Translations under genes and position numbers: made by a program
In this document: positions 25,953 to 34,418 of the stretch, piece after piece
Layout of the letters: each line of letters starts with the position of its first letter
How positions within the stretch are numbered: the first letter of the stretch is position 1
Notes under the pieces: model-generated
Database searches by the model: none
The model's input: only the letters and a program-made list of their open reading frames with translations
Told to the model about the DNA's origin: nothing
Assembly (NCBI RefSeq): GCF_003258605.2
Contig: NZ_CP031264.1
Location: forward strand, 2,976,001 to 3,040,000
Direction of reading: 5' to 3'
Source: Peterkaempfera bronchialis
Lineage (GTDB): Bacteria > Actinomycetota > Actinomycetes > Streptomycetales > Streptomycetaceae
Length of the DNA stretch: 64,000 nucleotides

Positions 25953-26522
25953 GTGAGCCGCAGCCTTCGACGCGGCGCCATCGCCGCCCTCGTCCTCGCG
26001 ATCGTTCCGCTGTCCGCCTGCGCCGCAGGCACCGACGCGGCGTCGCTCCAGGTCAAGCCGGACCACGCGGCGACCTCCCTCGGGAACAACCTCCAGCTCA
26101 ACAACATTCTGCTGGTCACCGAGCCCGGTGACGGCTCGACCGAGAGCGAGACCCGGCCGGCGGCCGTCAGCGTCAACATCAGCAACACCGGCCCGACCGC
26201 GCAGATCCTCAGGTCGGTGACCGTGGGCGGCGCCGCCACCGCCGAATTCACCGGTGCCGACGGGAGCCGGGTGGGGGAGATCAGCGTCCCGGCCGGTGGC
26301 TCGGTGCTGCTCGGCGGCCCGGGGCAGCCCACCGTGCACGTCGCGGACGCCAAGGTCCAGCAGGGCGGCTACTCGCCGGTGACATTCGACTTCGACACGG
26401 CGGGCACGGTCAGCGCCGAGGCCGCCGTGGTCTCCGGCACGGGGGAGTACGCGTCCTTCGCCCCGACCGCGTCGGCGAGCCCCACCGCCCCGGCTGCCTC
26501 CGCCAGCCCGTCCGGCAGCTGA
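25953..26522 (+). CDS. DUF461/PCuAC-like lipoprotein
   Basis: 189 residues with a lipobox LSAC near residue 22. GTG start after AAGGAG. A single beta-sandwich domain (about 40-155) resembles the DUF461 family, related to PCuAC copper chaperones, but the clear Met/His copper site is not obvious. The C-terminus is an Ala/Ser/Pro-rich tail. It lies beside the PhoPR genes in many Streptomyces. A strong hairpin separates it from the convergent phoP gene. Confidence 0.8.
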   Translation: MSRSLRRGAIAALVLAIVPLSACAAGTDAASLQVKPDHAATSLGNNLQLNNILLVTEPGDGSTESETRPAAVSVNISNTGPTAQILRSVTVGGAATAEFTGADGSRVGEISVPAGGSVLLGGPGQPTVHVADAKVQQGGYSPVTFDFDTAGTVSAEAAVVSGTGEYASFAPTASASPTAPAASASPSGS

Positions 26523-26543
26523 CGGCCGAGGCAGCGAACGCGC

Positions 26544-26580
26544 GGCGCCCCCGGAAGCATCCGCTGCTTCCGGGGGCGCC
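26544..26580. terminator. Bidirectional terminator between lipoprotein gene and phoP
   Basis: Perfect 16-bp arms (GGCGCCCCCGGAAGCA and complement) with a 5-nt loop between convergent genes. Confidence 0.9.
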
Positions 26581-26613
26581 GGTACGAACAGGCGGGGCGT
26601 CCCACCGGCCCGG

Positions 26614-27306
26614 TCACGGCTCGAACTTGTAGCCCAGCCCGCGCACCGTCACCAGGTAGCGCGGGGCACCCGGGTCCGGCTCGATCTTGGCCCGCAGCCG
26701 CTTGACATGGACGTCCAGCGTCTTGGTGTCGCCCACGTAGTCGGCGCCCCAGACCCGGTCGATCAGCTGCATCCGGGTGAGCACCCGGCCGGCGTTGCGC
26801 AGCAGCATCTCCAGCAGGTCGAACTCCTTGAGCGGCAGGTCGACCTTGGAGCCGTCCACGGTCACCACATGCCGGTCCACGTCCATCCGGACCGGCCCGG
26901 CCTCCAGCGCCCCGGGACCGCCGGGGGCAGCCGAGCCGCCCTCCTCGCCGCGCCGGCGCAGCACCGCGCGGATGCGGGCGACCAGTTCGCGGGTGGAGTA
27001 CGGCTTGGTGACATAGTCGTCCGCCCCTATCTCCAGGCCGACCACCTTGTCTATCTCGCTGTCCTTGGCCGTCACCATGATCACGGGGACGCTGGAGCGG
27101 GTGCGCAGCTGCCGGCAGACCTCGGTGCCGGGCAGGCCGGGCAGCATCAGGTCCAGCAGGACGAGATCCGCGCCATTGCGCTCGAACTGCTCCAGGGCGT
27201 CGGGGCCGGTGGCCGCCACGGCGACCTCGAACCCCTCCTTGCGGAGCATGTAGGACAGTGCGTCGCTGAACGATTCCTCGTCCTCGACGACGAGCACTCT
27301 GGTCAC
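26614..27306 (-). CDS. phoP: Response regulator PhoP (OmpR/PhoB type)
   Basis: 230 residues. The receiver domain starts TRVLVVEDEESFSDAL (acidic pocket) and has the phosphoacceptor Asp in LVLLDLMLPGLPG and the conserved Lys in YVTKPYS. A PhoB-type winged helix follows a Gly/Ala-rich linker, with RVLTRMQLIDRVWG and VHVKRLRAKIEPD in the recognition region. Its place next to phoU and phoR identifies the phosphate-starvation regulator (RegX3/PhoP). The start overlaps the phoR stop by 4 nt, indicating a two-gene operon. Confidence 0.93.
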   Translation of the reverse strand: MTRVLVVEDEESFSDALSYMLRKEGFEVAVAATGPDALEQFERNGADLVLLDLMLPGLPGTEVCRQLRTRSSVPVIMVTAKDSEIDKVVGLEIGADDYVTKPYSTRELVARIRAVLRRRGEEGGSAAPGGPGALEAGPVRMDVDRHVVTVDGSKVDLPLKEFDLLEMLLRNAGRVLTRMQLIDRVWGADYVGDTKTLDVHVKRLRAKIEPDPGAPRYLVTVRGLGYKFEP

Positions 27307-28661
27307 GGAAGGACCTCCGGGGCAGGTAGGGATGCGGCTGTGGGCTCCTGCACGGGGAGGGAGCCCGGGGGACGGGACGGTTCGGGGGCTGGGCGGGTGT
27401 CGGGGGCCTGCGGGGCCGGGTGGGCCTGCGGGGCCTGGTGGGCCTGGTGCGCCTGGTGGGCTTCGAGGGCCTGGGGGGCGCCGGCGGGCGGGTCTCCGAC
27501 GGGCAGCCGCAGGGTGAAGGTGGACCCCTGGCCCTCCACGCTCCAGACCGAGACGGTGCCGCCGTGCGAGGCGGCCACATGCTTGACGATGGAGAGCCCC
27601 AGCCCGGTGCCCCCGGTCGCCCGGGAGCGGGCGGGGTCGACCCGGTAGAACCGCTCGAAGACGCGCTCGCGGTCCTTCTCGGAGATGCCGATCCCCTGGT
27701 CGCTGACCGAGATCTCGACCAGCACCGAGCCGTCGGCGTAGCCCTTGTCGTCCACCCCGGCGACGGTCCGGGCGGCAATCGCCACCCGGGTGCGGGGGGT
27801 GCTGTAGTTGACGGCGTTCTCCACCAGGTTGCCCAGCGCGGCGGCCAGCTGGCCGCGGTTGCCGTCCAGGTAGAGGCCGGTGGTGCCGCCCGCCGCCATG
27901 GTGATCTGCTTGGCCGCGGCCTGGTGCCGGGAGCGGTCCATCGCCTCGGCGACCAGCTCGTCCACCGAGACCGGCTCGGGGTCGGGCAGCTGCCGGTCGT
28001 CCTGGACCCGGGAGAGGTCGATGATCTCCTGGACCAGGCTGGTCAGCCGGGTGGACTCGATCTGCATCCGGCCCGCGAAGCGGCGTACCGCCTCGGGGTC
28101 GTCGCTGGCGTCCAGCACCGCCTCGGAGAGCAGCGAGAGGGCACCGACCGGGGTCTTGAGCTCATGGCTGACATTGGCGACGAAGTCGCGGCGGACCGCC
28201 TCGATCCGGCGGGCCTCGGTGAGGTCGTCGACCAGGACCAGGACCAGCCGGGAGCCGAGCGGGGCGACCCGTACGGAGACCGCGAAGGGATCGCCGCCGA
28301 CCCGGGTGAGCCCGGGTTTGGGCAGGTCCAGGTCGACCTGGCGGATCTCGCCGTCCCGGCGGGTGGAGCGGGCCAGCTGAAGCATCTCGTCGACCACCAC
28401 CCGGCCGCCGCGCACCAGGCCCATGGCGTACGCGGAGGAGGATGCCTTGACCACCTCGTCCCCGTCGCCGAGCACGATCGCGCAGGAGCGCAGCACCGAG
28501 AGCACGGTGTCCACGCCGGGCGGCAGCGGCGACTCATGGGGGGTTGCCCCGGCCCGGCTGCGGGCCTGCTCACGCTCGCTCCACCGGAAGGCGAGCGCAG
28601 CCGTGAGGCCGACGCCGAGCCCGGCCATCGCGCAGGCGGCGGCAGCCACGTTCAGGTCCAT
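27303..28661 (-). CDS. phoR: Sensor histidine kinase PhoR (SenX3-like)
   Basis: 452 residues. One N-terminal membrane helix (about 5-25), a PAS-like sensor region, the phosphoacceptor H-box FVANVSHELKTPVGAL, and a catalytic domain with N-box (LVENAVNYS), G1 (VSDQGIGISEKD) and G2 (GGTGLGLSIVKH). The C-terminus carries an unusual 60-residue tail of His-Gln-Ala and Pro-rich repeats. A TACGCT box 7 nt before the ATG suggests leaderless translation. It forms an operon with phoP and faces phoU across a PHO-box-like site. Confidence 0.93.
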   Translation of the reverse strand: MDLNVAAAACAMAGLGVGLTAALAFRWSEREQARSRAGATPHESPLPPGVDTVLSVLRSCAIVLGDGDEVVKASSSAYAMGLVRGGRVVVDEMLQLARSTRRDGEIRQVDLDLPKPGLTRVGGDPFAVSVRVAPLGSRLVLVLVDDLTEARRIEAVRRDFVANVSHELKTPVGALSLLSEAVLDASDDPEAVRRFAGRMQIESTRLTSLVQEIIDLSRVQDDRQLPDPEPVSVDELVAEAMDRSRHQAAAKQITMAAGGTTGLYLDGNRGQLAAALGNLVENAVNYSTPRTRVAIAARTVAGVDDKGYADGSVLVEISVSDQGIGISEKDRERVFERFYRVDPARSRATGGTGLGLSIVKHVAASHGGTVSVWSVEGQGSTFTLRLPVGDPPAGAPQALEAHQAHQAHQAPQAHPAPQAPDTRPAPEPSRPPGSLPVQEPTAASLPAPEVLP

Positions 28662-28668
28662 GCCGCCC

Positions 28669-28674
28669 AGCGTA
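28669..28674 (-). promoter_or_regulatory. Leaderless -10 box (TACGCT) of phoR
   Basis: On the minus strand TACGCT ends 7 nt before the ATG of phoR. Confidence 0.55.
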
Positions 28675-28735
28675 AGCGCACCGCGTTGACCTGCCCCAAG
28701 GCGAAGACGCCCCGATCGGTGACTGGTTGCCGAGA

Positions 28736-28768
28736 ATTCACCTTCAGCTTGCCGCCGGTTCACTCCGT
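28736..28768 (+). promoter_or_regulatory. PHO-box-like direct repeats (PhoP binding)
   Basis: Three consecutive 11-nt units: ATTCACCTTCA, GCTTGCCGCCG and GTTCACTCCGT. The first and third match the Streptomyces PHO unit G(G/T)TCAYYYR(G/C)(C/G) with the TTCA core exactly 22 nt apart. The site lies between the divergent phoR and phoU promoters, where PhoP autoregulation is known in S. coelicolor. Confidence 0.7.
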
Positions 28769-28807
28769 GACCGGTGCGGGGTCGCCCGGGCGGCGCACGC
28801 TGGGTGG

Positions 28808-28841
28808 CACCGACACTGCGACACCACCGACACTGCGACAC
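28808..28841. repeat. Perfect 17-bp tandem duplication in the phoU leader
   Basis: CACCGACACTGCGACAC occurs twice head-to-tail, 50 bp before the phoU start codon, between the PHO box and the ribosome-binding site. Confidence 0.85.
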
Positions 28842-28890
28842 CACTGCTTCGTCCGCCCCCGTATCCGGGGCGGCAGCCGGGAGGACGACA

Positions 28891-29556
28891 ATGCGCGACG
28901 CGTACCACGAGGAGCTCGACGCGATCGGCGACGGCCTGGTCGAGATGGCCCGCCTGGTCGGCTCCGCCATGGGCCGGGCCACCACGGCGCTGCTCGACGC
29001 CGACCTGGCGCTGGCCGAGAGCGTGATCGCCGCCGACGAGAAGGTGGACGCCCTCCACCACGAACTGGAGAACCGGGCCATCGACCTGCTCGCCCGGCAG
29101 CAGCCCGTCGCCACCGATCTGCGGATCGTGGTCACCTCGCTGCGGATGAGCGCCGACCTGGAGCGCTCCGGCGATCTGGCCCGCCATGTCGCCAAGCTGG
29201 CCCGGCTGCGCTACCCGGACTCCGCCGTCCCCCGCGACCTGCACAGCACCATCCTGGAGATGGGGCAGCTGGCGCAGCGGCTGGTGGCCAAGGCCGGGCT
29301 GGTGATCGCCACCAAGGACGTGGACGCGGCGCTGGAGCTGGAGCGCGACGACGACGAGATGGACCAGCTGCACCGGGAGCTCTTCTCCCATCTGTTGGAC
29401 GACCGCTGGCACCACGGCATCGAGACGGCGGTGGATGTCACGCTCTGCGGGCGCTACTACGAGCGGTTCGCCGACCATGCGGTCTCGGTGGCCAAGCGCG
29501 TGGTCTTCCTGGTGACGGGCGAGCACGCGGACGAGTTCGTCCCGGAGACGCGCTAA
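28891..29556 (+). CDS. phoU: Phosphate-signalling protein PhoU
   Basis: 221 residues with two three-helix PhoU repeats (about 5-105 and 115-215). Each carries an acidic metal-binding patch; ADEKVDALHHELE is in the first and ERDDDEMDQLHRELF in the second. PhoU couples phosphate transport to PhoR activity. The ATG follows GGGAGGA. It is divergent from phoR-phoP with a shared PhoP site, and a hairpin follows the stop. Confidence 0.95.
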   Translation: MRDAYHEELDAIGDGLVEMARLVGSAMGRATTALLDADLALAESVIAADEKVDALHHELENRAIDLLARQQPVATDLRIVVTSLRMSADLERSGDLARHVAKLARLRYPDSAVPRDLHSTILEMGQLAQRLVAKAGLVIATKDVDAALELERDDDEMDQLHRELFSHLLDDRWHHGIETAVDVTLCGRYYERFADHAVSVAKRVVFLVTGEHADEFVPETR

Positions 29557-29561
29557 ACCCC

Positions 29562-29612
29562 GCGCGTGGGGGCGGTGGATGCATGACCTGCGGGCGTCCC
29601 GCCCCCACGCGC
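29562..29612 (+). terminator. Terminator of phoU
   Basis: Arms GCGCGTGGGGGCG and CGCCCCCACGCGC, 13 bp perfect, with a 25-nt loop immediately after the phoU stop. Confidence 0.7.
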
Positions 29613-29655
29613 CCGTTGACGCTCTGTATGGGTACCGGTTTCACTGGGTGATCAG

Positions 29656-29679
29656 GCATGGCCTCACGCATGGCCTCAC
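29656..29679. repeat. 12-bp tandem duplication before the Cys-rich peptide gene
   Basis: GCATGGCCTCAC occurs twice directly upstream of the AGGAGG ribosome-binding site of the small gene. Confidence 0.8.
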
Positions 29680-29695
29680 TAGGAGGATCCGCACC

Positions 29696-29869
29696 ATGAA
29701 GGAAGCCCCCACCTCCCCCACGTCCACGGGAAGCACGCCGGTCGAGCCGCCCGCGTCCCACCGCTCCGGCATCCCGCTGCCGATCGTCGCCGCGTGCGGC
29801 TGCGGGGCGGGTTGCAGCTGCGGCTGCAAGTCGGGCGGCGCCTGCCGCTGCGGCGGCGGCTGCGGCTGA
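29696..29869 (+). CDS. Small cysteine-rich metallothionein-like peptide
   Basis: 57 residues. The ATG follows a perfect AGGAGG at 29681-29686. The first 30 residues are Pro/Ser/Thr-rich. The last 25 hold eight cysteines mostly as C-x-C (ACGCGAGCSCGCKSGG then ACRCGGGCG), with one Lys and one Arg and no aromatic residues. That composition is typical of metal-thiolate peptides; a metallothionein-like role is inferred, not shown. It lies between phoU and gpmA. A duplicated 12-mer sits immediately upstream of the ribosome-binding site. Confidence 0.75.
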   Translation: MKEAPTSPTSTGSTPVEPPASHRSGIPLPIVAACGCGAGCSCGCKSGGACRCGGGCG

Positions 29870-29874
29870 CATGT

Positions 29875-29917
29875 GTGCGGCCCGACCTCCCCTCGCGGGT
29901 CGGCCGGGCCGCAGGTG
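29875..29917. terminator. Possible terminator between the Cys-rich peptide gene and gpmA
   Basis: An imperfect GC-rich inverted repeat (CGGCCCGACC against GGGTCGGCCGGGCCG, with a bulge) between two convergent stops. Confidence 0.45.
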
Positions 29918-29929
29918 TGCTGCCGGGCG

Positions 29930-30688
29930 TTACTTCTTGCCCTGGTTCTTCACGGCCTCGATGGCGGCCTTGGCCGCGTCCGGGTCGAGGTAGCGGCCAC
30001 CGGGGGTGAGCGGCTTGAAGTCGGCGTCGAGCTCATAGAGGAGCGGGATGCCGGTGGGGATGTTCAGGCCGGCGATGGCCTCGTCGGAGATGCCGTCGAG
30101 GTGCTTCACCAGCGCGCGCAGGCTGTTGCCGTGCGCGGTGACCAGCACGGTGCGGCCGTCGGCCAGGTCCGGCACGATCGCGTCGTACCAGTAGGGCAGC
30201 ATGCGCACCACGACGTCCTTGAGGCACTCCGTGCGCGGGCGCACCTCGCTGGGGATCTCCGCGTAGCGCGGGTCCGCGGCCTGGGAGAACTCGGCTCCGT
30301 CGTCGAGCACCGGCGGCGGGGTGTCGTACGAGCGGCGCCAGAGCTGGAACTGCTCCTCGCCGAACTCGGCCAGGGTCTGCGCCTTGTCCTTGCCCTGGAG
30401 GGCGCCGTAGTGACGCTCGTTCAGGCGCCAGCTGCGGCGGACCGGGATCCAGTGGCGGTCGGCCTTGTCCAGGGCGATCTGGGCGGTACGGATGGCACGG
30501 CGCAGCAGGGAGGTGTGCAGCACGTCGGGCAGCAGGCCCTCGGCGGTGAGCAGCTCGCCGCCGCGCGCGGCCTCCCTCTCGCCCTTCTCGTTGAGGTCGA
30601 CGTCGACCCAACCGGTGAAGAGGTTCTTCTGGTTCCACTCGCTCTCGCCGTGGCGGAGCAGCACGAGTCGGTACGGGGAGTCAGCCAT
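29930..30688 (-). CDS. gpmA: 2,3-bisphosphoglycerate-dependent phosphoglycerate mutase
   Basis: 252 residues. The catalytic phosphohistidine lies in [20 protein letters not shown], and the second catalytic His in [11 protein letters not shown]. Intermediate elements [10 protein letters not shown] and [12 protein letters not shown] match the dPGM family. It interconverts 3- and 2-phosphoglycerate in glycolysis. The ATG at 30688 is preferred over a GTG two codons upstream, because TAGGCT ends 6 nt before it, fitting a leaderless mRNA. Confidence 0.95.
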   Translation of the reverse strand: MADSPYRLVLLRHGESEWNQKNLFTGWVDVDLNEKGEREAARGGELLTAEGLLPDVLHTSLLRRAIRTAQIALDKADRHWIPVRRSWRLNERHYGALQGKDKAQTLAEFGEEQFQLWRRSYDTPPPVLDDGAEFSQAADPRYAEIPSEVRPRTECLKDVVVRMLPYWYDAIVPDLADGRTVLVTAHGNSLRALVKHLDGISDEAIAGLNIPTGIPLLYELDADFKPLTPGGRYLDPDAAKAAIEAVKNQGKK

Positions 30689-30694
30689 GGTCAC

Positions 30695-30700
30695 AGCCTA
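30695..30700 (-). promoter_or_regulatory. Leaderless -10 box (TAGGCT) of gpmA
   Basis: On the minus strand TAGGCT ends 6 nt before the ATG of gpmA. Confidence 0.55.
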
Positions 30701-30845
30701 ATCGAGGGATATCGGGTGGCCGTAGGCAAGGGCCGGTATGTAAGCTGCGCATGCTGGATGTGCCGCTTACTTCTCCGGTGGACGGTGCACCCTGTCGCGC
30801 TGAGCGCGTCCCCCTCCGTCCCGCCCGCTGCTCCGGAGCCGCCCC

Positions 30846-32204
30846 ATGCCCGCCGCACCCGCCCCCTCCGGACTGCGCAGGGCGGTGGCCGAGACGGCCG
30901 GCGGCCTGCCCGCCAGCTTCTGGTGGCTGTGGACCAGCACGCTGGTCAACCGGCTGGGCGGCTTTGTCGTCACCTTCCTCGCCCTCTATCTGACCGTCGG
31001 CCGGGGCTACTCGGCCACCTACGCCGGGCTGGTCGCCTCCCTCTACGGGCTGGGCTGCGCGGTGGCGGCGGTGGTCGGCGGGGTGCTCGCGGACCGGATC
31101 GGCCGCCGGCCGACGCTGCTGGCGGCCCAACTGGGCACCGCCGTCTGCACCCTGCTGCTGGGCTTCGCCGAGGGCCAGGTGGCGATTGCGGCGGCGGCCC
31201 TGCTGCTCGGCCTCACCAGCAACGCCTCCAGGCCCGCCACCTCGGCGATCATGGCCGATGTGGTGAAGCCGCAGGACCGGGTGCGGGCCTTCTCGCTCAA
31301 CTACTGGGCGATCAACATCGGCTTCGGGGTCTCGGCGGCGGTGGCCGGGCTGGTGGCCGCCCATGGCTATCTGGTGCTCTTCATCGCCGATGCCGCAGCC
31401 ACCCTGCTCTGCGCGCTGGTGGTCTATGCCAAGGTGCCCGAGACCCGGCCCGAGGCTGCCCCTGAGCCCGCCGTCGCAGCGGACGAGGCGGAGAAGGCGG
31501 CGGGCGGCGCGCGGCCGCAGCGGGTCGGCCTGGGCCGGGTGCTGGCCGACGGCCCGTTCATGGCCCTGGTGGGGCTCACCTTCCTGGTCGCCCTGATCGC
31601 CCAGCAGGGCAGCACCACGCTGGCCGTGGACATGGGTGCGGCAGGGCTGTCGTCCACCCAGTACGGCCTGGTCATCGGCCTCAACGGGCTGCTGATCGTG
31701 CTGCTCCAGATCCCGGTGACCCGGCTGATGACCGGGCGCAGCCGGGCGGCGCTGCTCTTCGCGGCCGCGCTGCTGACCGGCTGGGGGTTCGGGCTGACCG
31801 CCTTTGCGCACTCGGCGGCGTTCTATGCGGTGACGGTGGCGGTGTGGACGGTCGGCGAGATCATCCAGGCGCCGACCACCATGGCGCTGGTGGTGGAGCT
31901 GTCGCCGACCGAGGCGCGCGGCCGGTATCAAGGGGTCTACTCGCTCTCCTGGTCGGCGGCGTCCTTTGTGGCCCCGGCGGCGGGCGGGTTCCTGCTGGAC
32001 CAGGCGGGCGGCGGCGCGGTGTGGGGGGCGTGCGCGGTGCTGGGCACGGTCGCGGCGGTGGGTTACGCGCTGCTGGTACGCAGCCGCCCGGTCCCGGCGG
32101 CGGTCCCGGTCCCAGCACCGACCCCCGCCCCGACCCCCGCCCCCGCCCCGGCCCTGACGGAGGAGCCCGCGAGGGCGGCGGCTGCCGAGGCGCCCGCGCC
32201 GTGA
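30846..32204 (+). CDS. MFS transporter
   Basis: 452 residues with about 12 membrane helices. The loop between helices 2 and 3 carries the MFS motif GGVLADRIGRRPTLL, and SRPATSAIMADV matches the drug/H+ antiporter type region. A cytoplasmic middle loop is Ala/Glu-rich and the C-terminus is a Pro-Ala tail of about 40 residues. The substrate is unknown; export of a small molecule is likely. It converges on the YbjN gene with only 4 bp between stops. Confidence 0.85.
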   Translation: MPAAPAPSGLRRAVAETAGGLPASFWWLWTSTLVNRLGGFVVTFLALYLTVGRGYSATYAGLVASLYGLGCAVAAVVGGVLADRIGRRPTLLAAQLGTAVCTLLLGFAEGQVAIAAAALLLGLTSNASRPATSAIMADVVKPQDRVRAFSLNYWAINIGFGVSAAVAGLVAAHGYLVLFIADAAATLLCALVVYAKVPETRPEAAPEPAVAADEAEKAAGGARPQRVGLGRVLADGPFMALVGLTFLVALIAQQGSTTLAVDMGAAGLSSTQYGLVIGLNGLLIVLLQIPVTRLMTGRSRAALLFAAALLTGWGFGLTAFAHSAAFYAVTVAVWTVGEIIQAPTTMALVVELSPTEARGRYQGVYSLSWSAASFVAPAAGGFLLDQAGGGAVWGACAVLGTVAAVGYALLVRSRPVPAAVPVPAPTPAPTPAPAPALTEEPARAAAAEAPAP

Positions 32205-32208
32205 GGTC

Positions 32209-32736
32209 TCAGCCCTGGTCCGGAGCGGGCGCGGCCAGGGGGGCGGCCAGGTGGGTGAAGGCTTCCAGGTTGCGGGTGGACTCGCCGCGCTTGGTACGCC
32301 ACTCCCACTCGCGCCGGATGGCGGAGGCGAACCCCAGCTCCAGCAGGGTGTTGAACGGCTCGTCGGCGTTCTCCAGCACCGTGCCGAGCAGCCGGTCGAC
32401 CTCCTGCGGGGTGACTGCGGCGAGCGGCAGCCGGCCCACCAGGTAGACGTCGCCGAGCCGGTCGACGGCGTAGGCGACCCCGTAGAGGCGGGTGTTGCGC
32501 TCCAGCAGCCAGCGGTACACCGCCTCGTGGTTCTCGTCGGGGCGGCGCAGCACAAAGGCGTTCACCGAGAGGGTGTGGTCGCCGACCCGCAGGGCGCAGG
32601 TGGTGGACAGCTTGCGGGTGCCCGGCAGCGTGGCGACCAGCGTGCGCGGGTCGCCGGGGCTGGGCTCCCACTCCACCCCGGCCTCGTCGAGGGCGGCGCG
32701 GAGGATCGCCAGGGCGGTGTCGCTGCTGGTGGCCAT
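32209..32736 (-). CDS. YbjN-domain protein
   Basis: 175 residues. The sequence contains VNAFVLRRPDENHEAVYRWL and VGRLPLAAVTPQEVDRLLG, matching the actinobacterial YbjN (T3SS-chaperone-like) family usually found directly after mshA, as here. The biochemical role is unknown. The ATG lies 6 nt after TAGCGT on the minus strand, suggesting its own leaderless transcript despite the 9-bp gap to mshA. Confidence 0.85.
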   Translation of the reverse strand: MATSSDTALAILRAALDEAGVEWEPSPGDPRTLVATLPGTRKLSTTCALRVGDHTLSVNAFVLRRPDENHEAVYRWLLERNTRLYGVAYAVDRLGDVYLVGRLPLAAVTPQEVDRLLGTVLENADEPFNTLLELGFASAIRREWEWRTKRGESTRNLEAFTHLAAPLAAPAPDQG

Positions 32737-32742
32737 GGGTCG

Positions 32743-32748
32743 ACGCTA
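32743..32748 (-). promoter_or_regulatory. Leaderless -10 box (TAGCGT) of the YbjN gene
   Basis: On the minus strand TAGCGT ends 6 nt before the ATG; it overlaps the last codons of mshA. Confidence 0.45.
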
Positions 32749-34182
32749 CCGTGCGGAGGCCCTGCGGAGCCGGGAGGGGACGCGGGCCGCGTCGCTGCCG
32801 GGGCGGCCCATGGCGTCGGCGTACACCTCGGCGGTGGCGGCGGCTGAGGCGCCCCAGCCGAACCGGGCCGCGTGCCGGGCGGCGGCCGGGCCGAGCCGGT
32901 CCCCGAGCCCCGGATCGTCCAGGAAGCGCTGGAGGGTACGGGCCCAGTCGTGCGGGTCGTGGCCGTCCACCAGGAAGCCGGTGACGCCGTGGCGCACCGC
33001 GACCGGCAGCCCGCCGACGGCGGCGGCGACCACCGGTGTGCCGCAGGCCTGGGCCTCCAGGGCGACCAGGCCGAAGGACTCGCTGTGGGAGGGCATCACC
33101 AGGGCGGTGGCGGCCCGGTACCACTGGACCAGCTCGGCCTGGCCGACCGGCGGGTGGAAGCGGACGATGTCGCCGATGCCCAGCTGGGCGGCGAGCTTGT
33201 GCAGGCTCTCGGGGCGGGCCAGTCCGGTGCCGCTGGGACCGCCGACCACGGGGACCACCAGCCGCTCGCGGAGCGTGGGGTCCCGCTCCAGCAGCACCGC
33301 CACGGCGCGGAGCAGTACATCGGGGGCCTTGAGCGGCTGTATTCGACCGGCGAAGAGCAGCACGGTGGCCCCGGCGGGCAGTCCCAGGCGGTCGCGGGCG
33401 GCGTCGCGGGCGGCCCGGACGGCGGCCTCGTCGGCCGGGCTGCCACGGCCCTGGTCGCGCGGTCCGGCGGGGCGGAAGACCTCCAGGTTGACGCCGGGGT
33501 GGACGACGGCCAGCTGGTCGGGTCCGGCGCCGTAGTGCTGGGCCAGTTCCTGGGCCTCGTCCGCGGTGTTGGCGATCAGCCGGTCGGCCGCATCGACCAC
33601 CTGGGTCTCGCCGATCACCCGGGCCGCGGGCTCGGGCGTGTCGCCCTCGGCGAGTGCGGCGTTCTTCACCTTGGCCATGGTGTGCATGGTGTGCACCAGG
33701 GGCACGCCCCACCGGTCGGCGGCCAGCCAGCCGACCTGGCCGGAGAGCCAGTAGTGGGAGTGCACCAGGTCGTAGTGGCCGGGCCGGTGGCCGGCCTCGG
33801 TGCGCAGCACGCCGTGGGTGAAGGCGCAGAGCTGGGCGGACAGGTCCTCCTTGACCAGTCCTTCGTACGGGCCTGCGGTGACATGCCGCACCAGCACGCC
33901 GGGGGCGAGTTCCACGGTGGGCGGCAGGTCGGAGGAGGTGGTGCGGGTGAAGACCTCGACCTCGACGCCGAGTTCGGCGAGGCGCTTGGAGAGCTCCACG
34001 ATGTAGACGTTCATCCCGCCGGCGTCGCCGGTGCCCGGTTGGTGCAGCGGGGAGGTGTGGACGCTGAGCATCGCCACCCGGCGCGGGCGGCGGGGGCGCC
34101 GCCCGGACGCGAGGTTCTGGAAGGGGTTGAGTCGGGCGCGCTGCTGACCGCGCCGTACCGGCCGCGCAGGCTGCTGGCTCAC
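32746..34182 (-). CDS. mshA: D-inositol-3-phosphate glycosyltransferase (mycothiol biosynthesis)
   Basis: 478 residues. A GT4 glycosyltransferase with [20 protein letters not shown] and [14 protein letters not shown] in the N-domain, the inositol phosphate-binding loop near [11 protein letters not shown], and the UDP-GlcNAc site [20 protein letters not shown] in the C-domain. It catalyses the first committed step of mycothiol synthesis. The GTG at 34182 follows AGGAGG at 7 nt and is preferred to an upstream start that would add a Gly/Pro-rich segment. Its mycothiol product also connects it with the DinB/DUF664 protein elsewhere in the window. Confidence 0.93.
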   Translation of the reverse strand: MSQQPARPVRRGQQRARLNPFQNLASGRRPRRPRRVAMLSVHTSPLHQPGTGDAGGMNVYIVELSKRLAELGVEVEVFTRTTSSDLPPTVELAPGVLVRHVTAGPYEGLVKEDLSAQLCAFTHGVLRTEAGHRPGHYDLVHSHYWLSGQVGWLAADRWGVPLVHTMHTMAKVKNAALAEGDTPEPAARVIGETQVVDAADRLIANTADEAQELAQHYGAGPDQLAVVHPGVNLEVFRPAGPRDQGRGSPADEAAVRAARDAARDRLGLPAGATVLLFAGRIQPLKAPDVLLRAVAVLLERDPTLRERLVVPVVGGPSGTGLARPESLHKLAAQLGIGDIVRFHPPVGQAELVQWYRAATALVMPSHSESFGLVALEAQACGTPVVAAAVGGLPVAVRHGVTGFLVDGHDPHDWARTLQRFLDDPGLGDRLGPAAARHAARFGWGASAAATAEVYADAMGRPGSDAARVPSRLRRASAR

Positions 34183-34320
34183 CGGATGTCCTCCTGTTGT
34201 CTCCCCGACCGCTGCTGCCCTGCCACCGCCGCCGGCGCCGCCCGGGGGTGACGGCGGCGCGTCCAACCGTGCAACAACCACGGAGGCGGGGTTCCGGATT
34301 CCCCGTGACCGAAATGTGAT

Positions 34321-34382
34321 CGGGTCGGTGGCGGGGCCGGCGTCCGAGTCGGTGGCCGGGTCGGCGGCGGGGCCGGTGTCCG
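34321..34382. repeat. Direct repeat pair upstream of mshA and the methyltransferase gene
   Basis: Two 26-bp copies (beginning CGGGTCGG, differing at two positions) start 36 bp apart in the divergent intergenic region. Confidence 0.7.
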
Positions 34383-34405
34383 GGCCGGGCCTCGCGGAGC
34401 CCGCG

Positions 34406-34411
34406 TACGCT
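34406..34411 (+). promoter_or_regulatory. Leaderless -10 box (TACGCT)
   Basis: TACGCT ends 7 nt before the ATG at 34419. Confidence 0.5.
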
Positions 34412-34418
34412 GCGTGAC

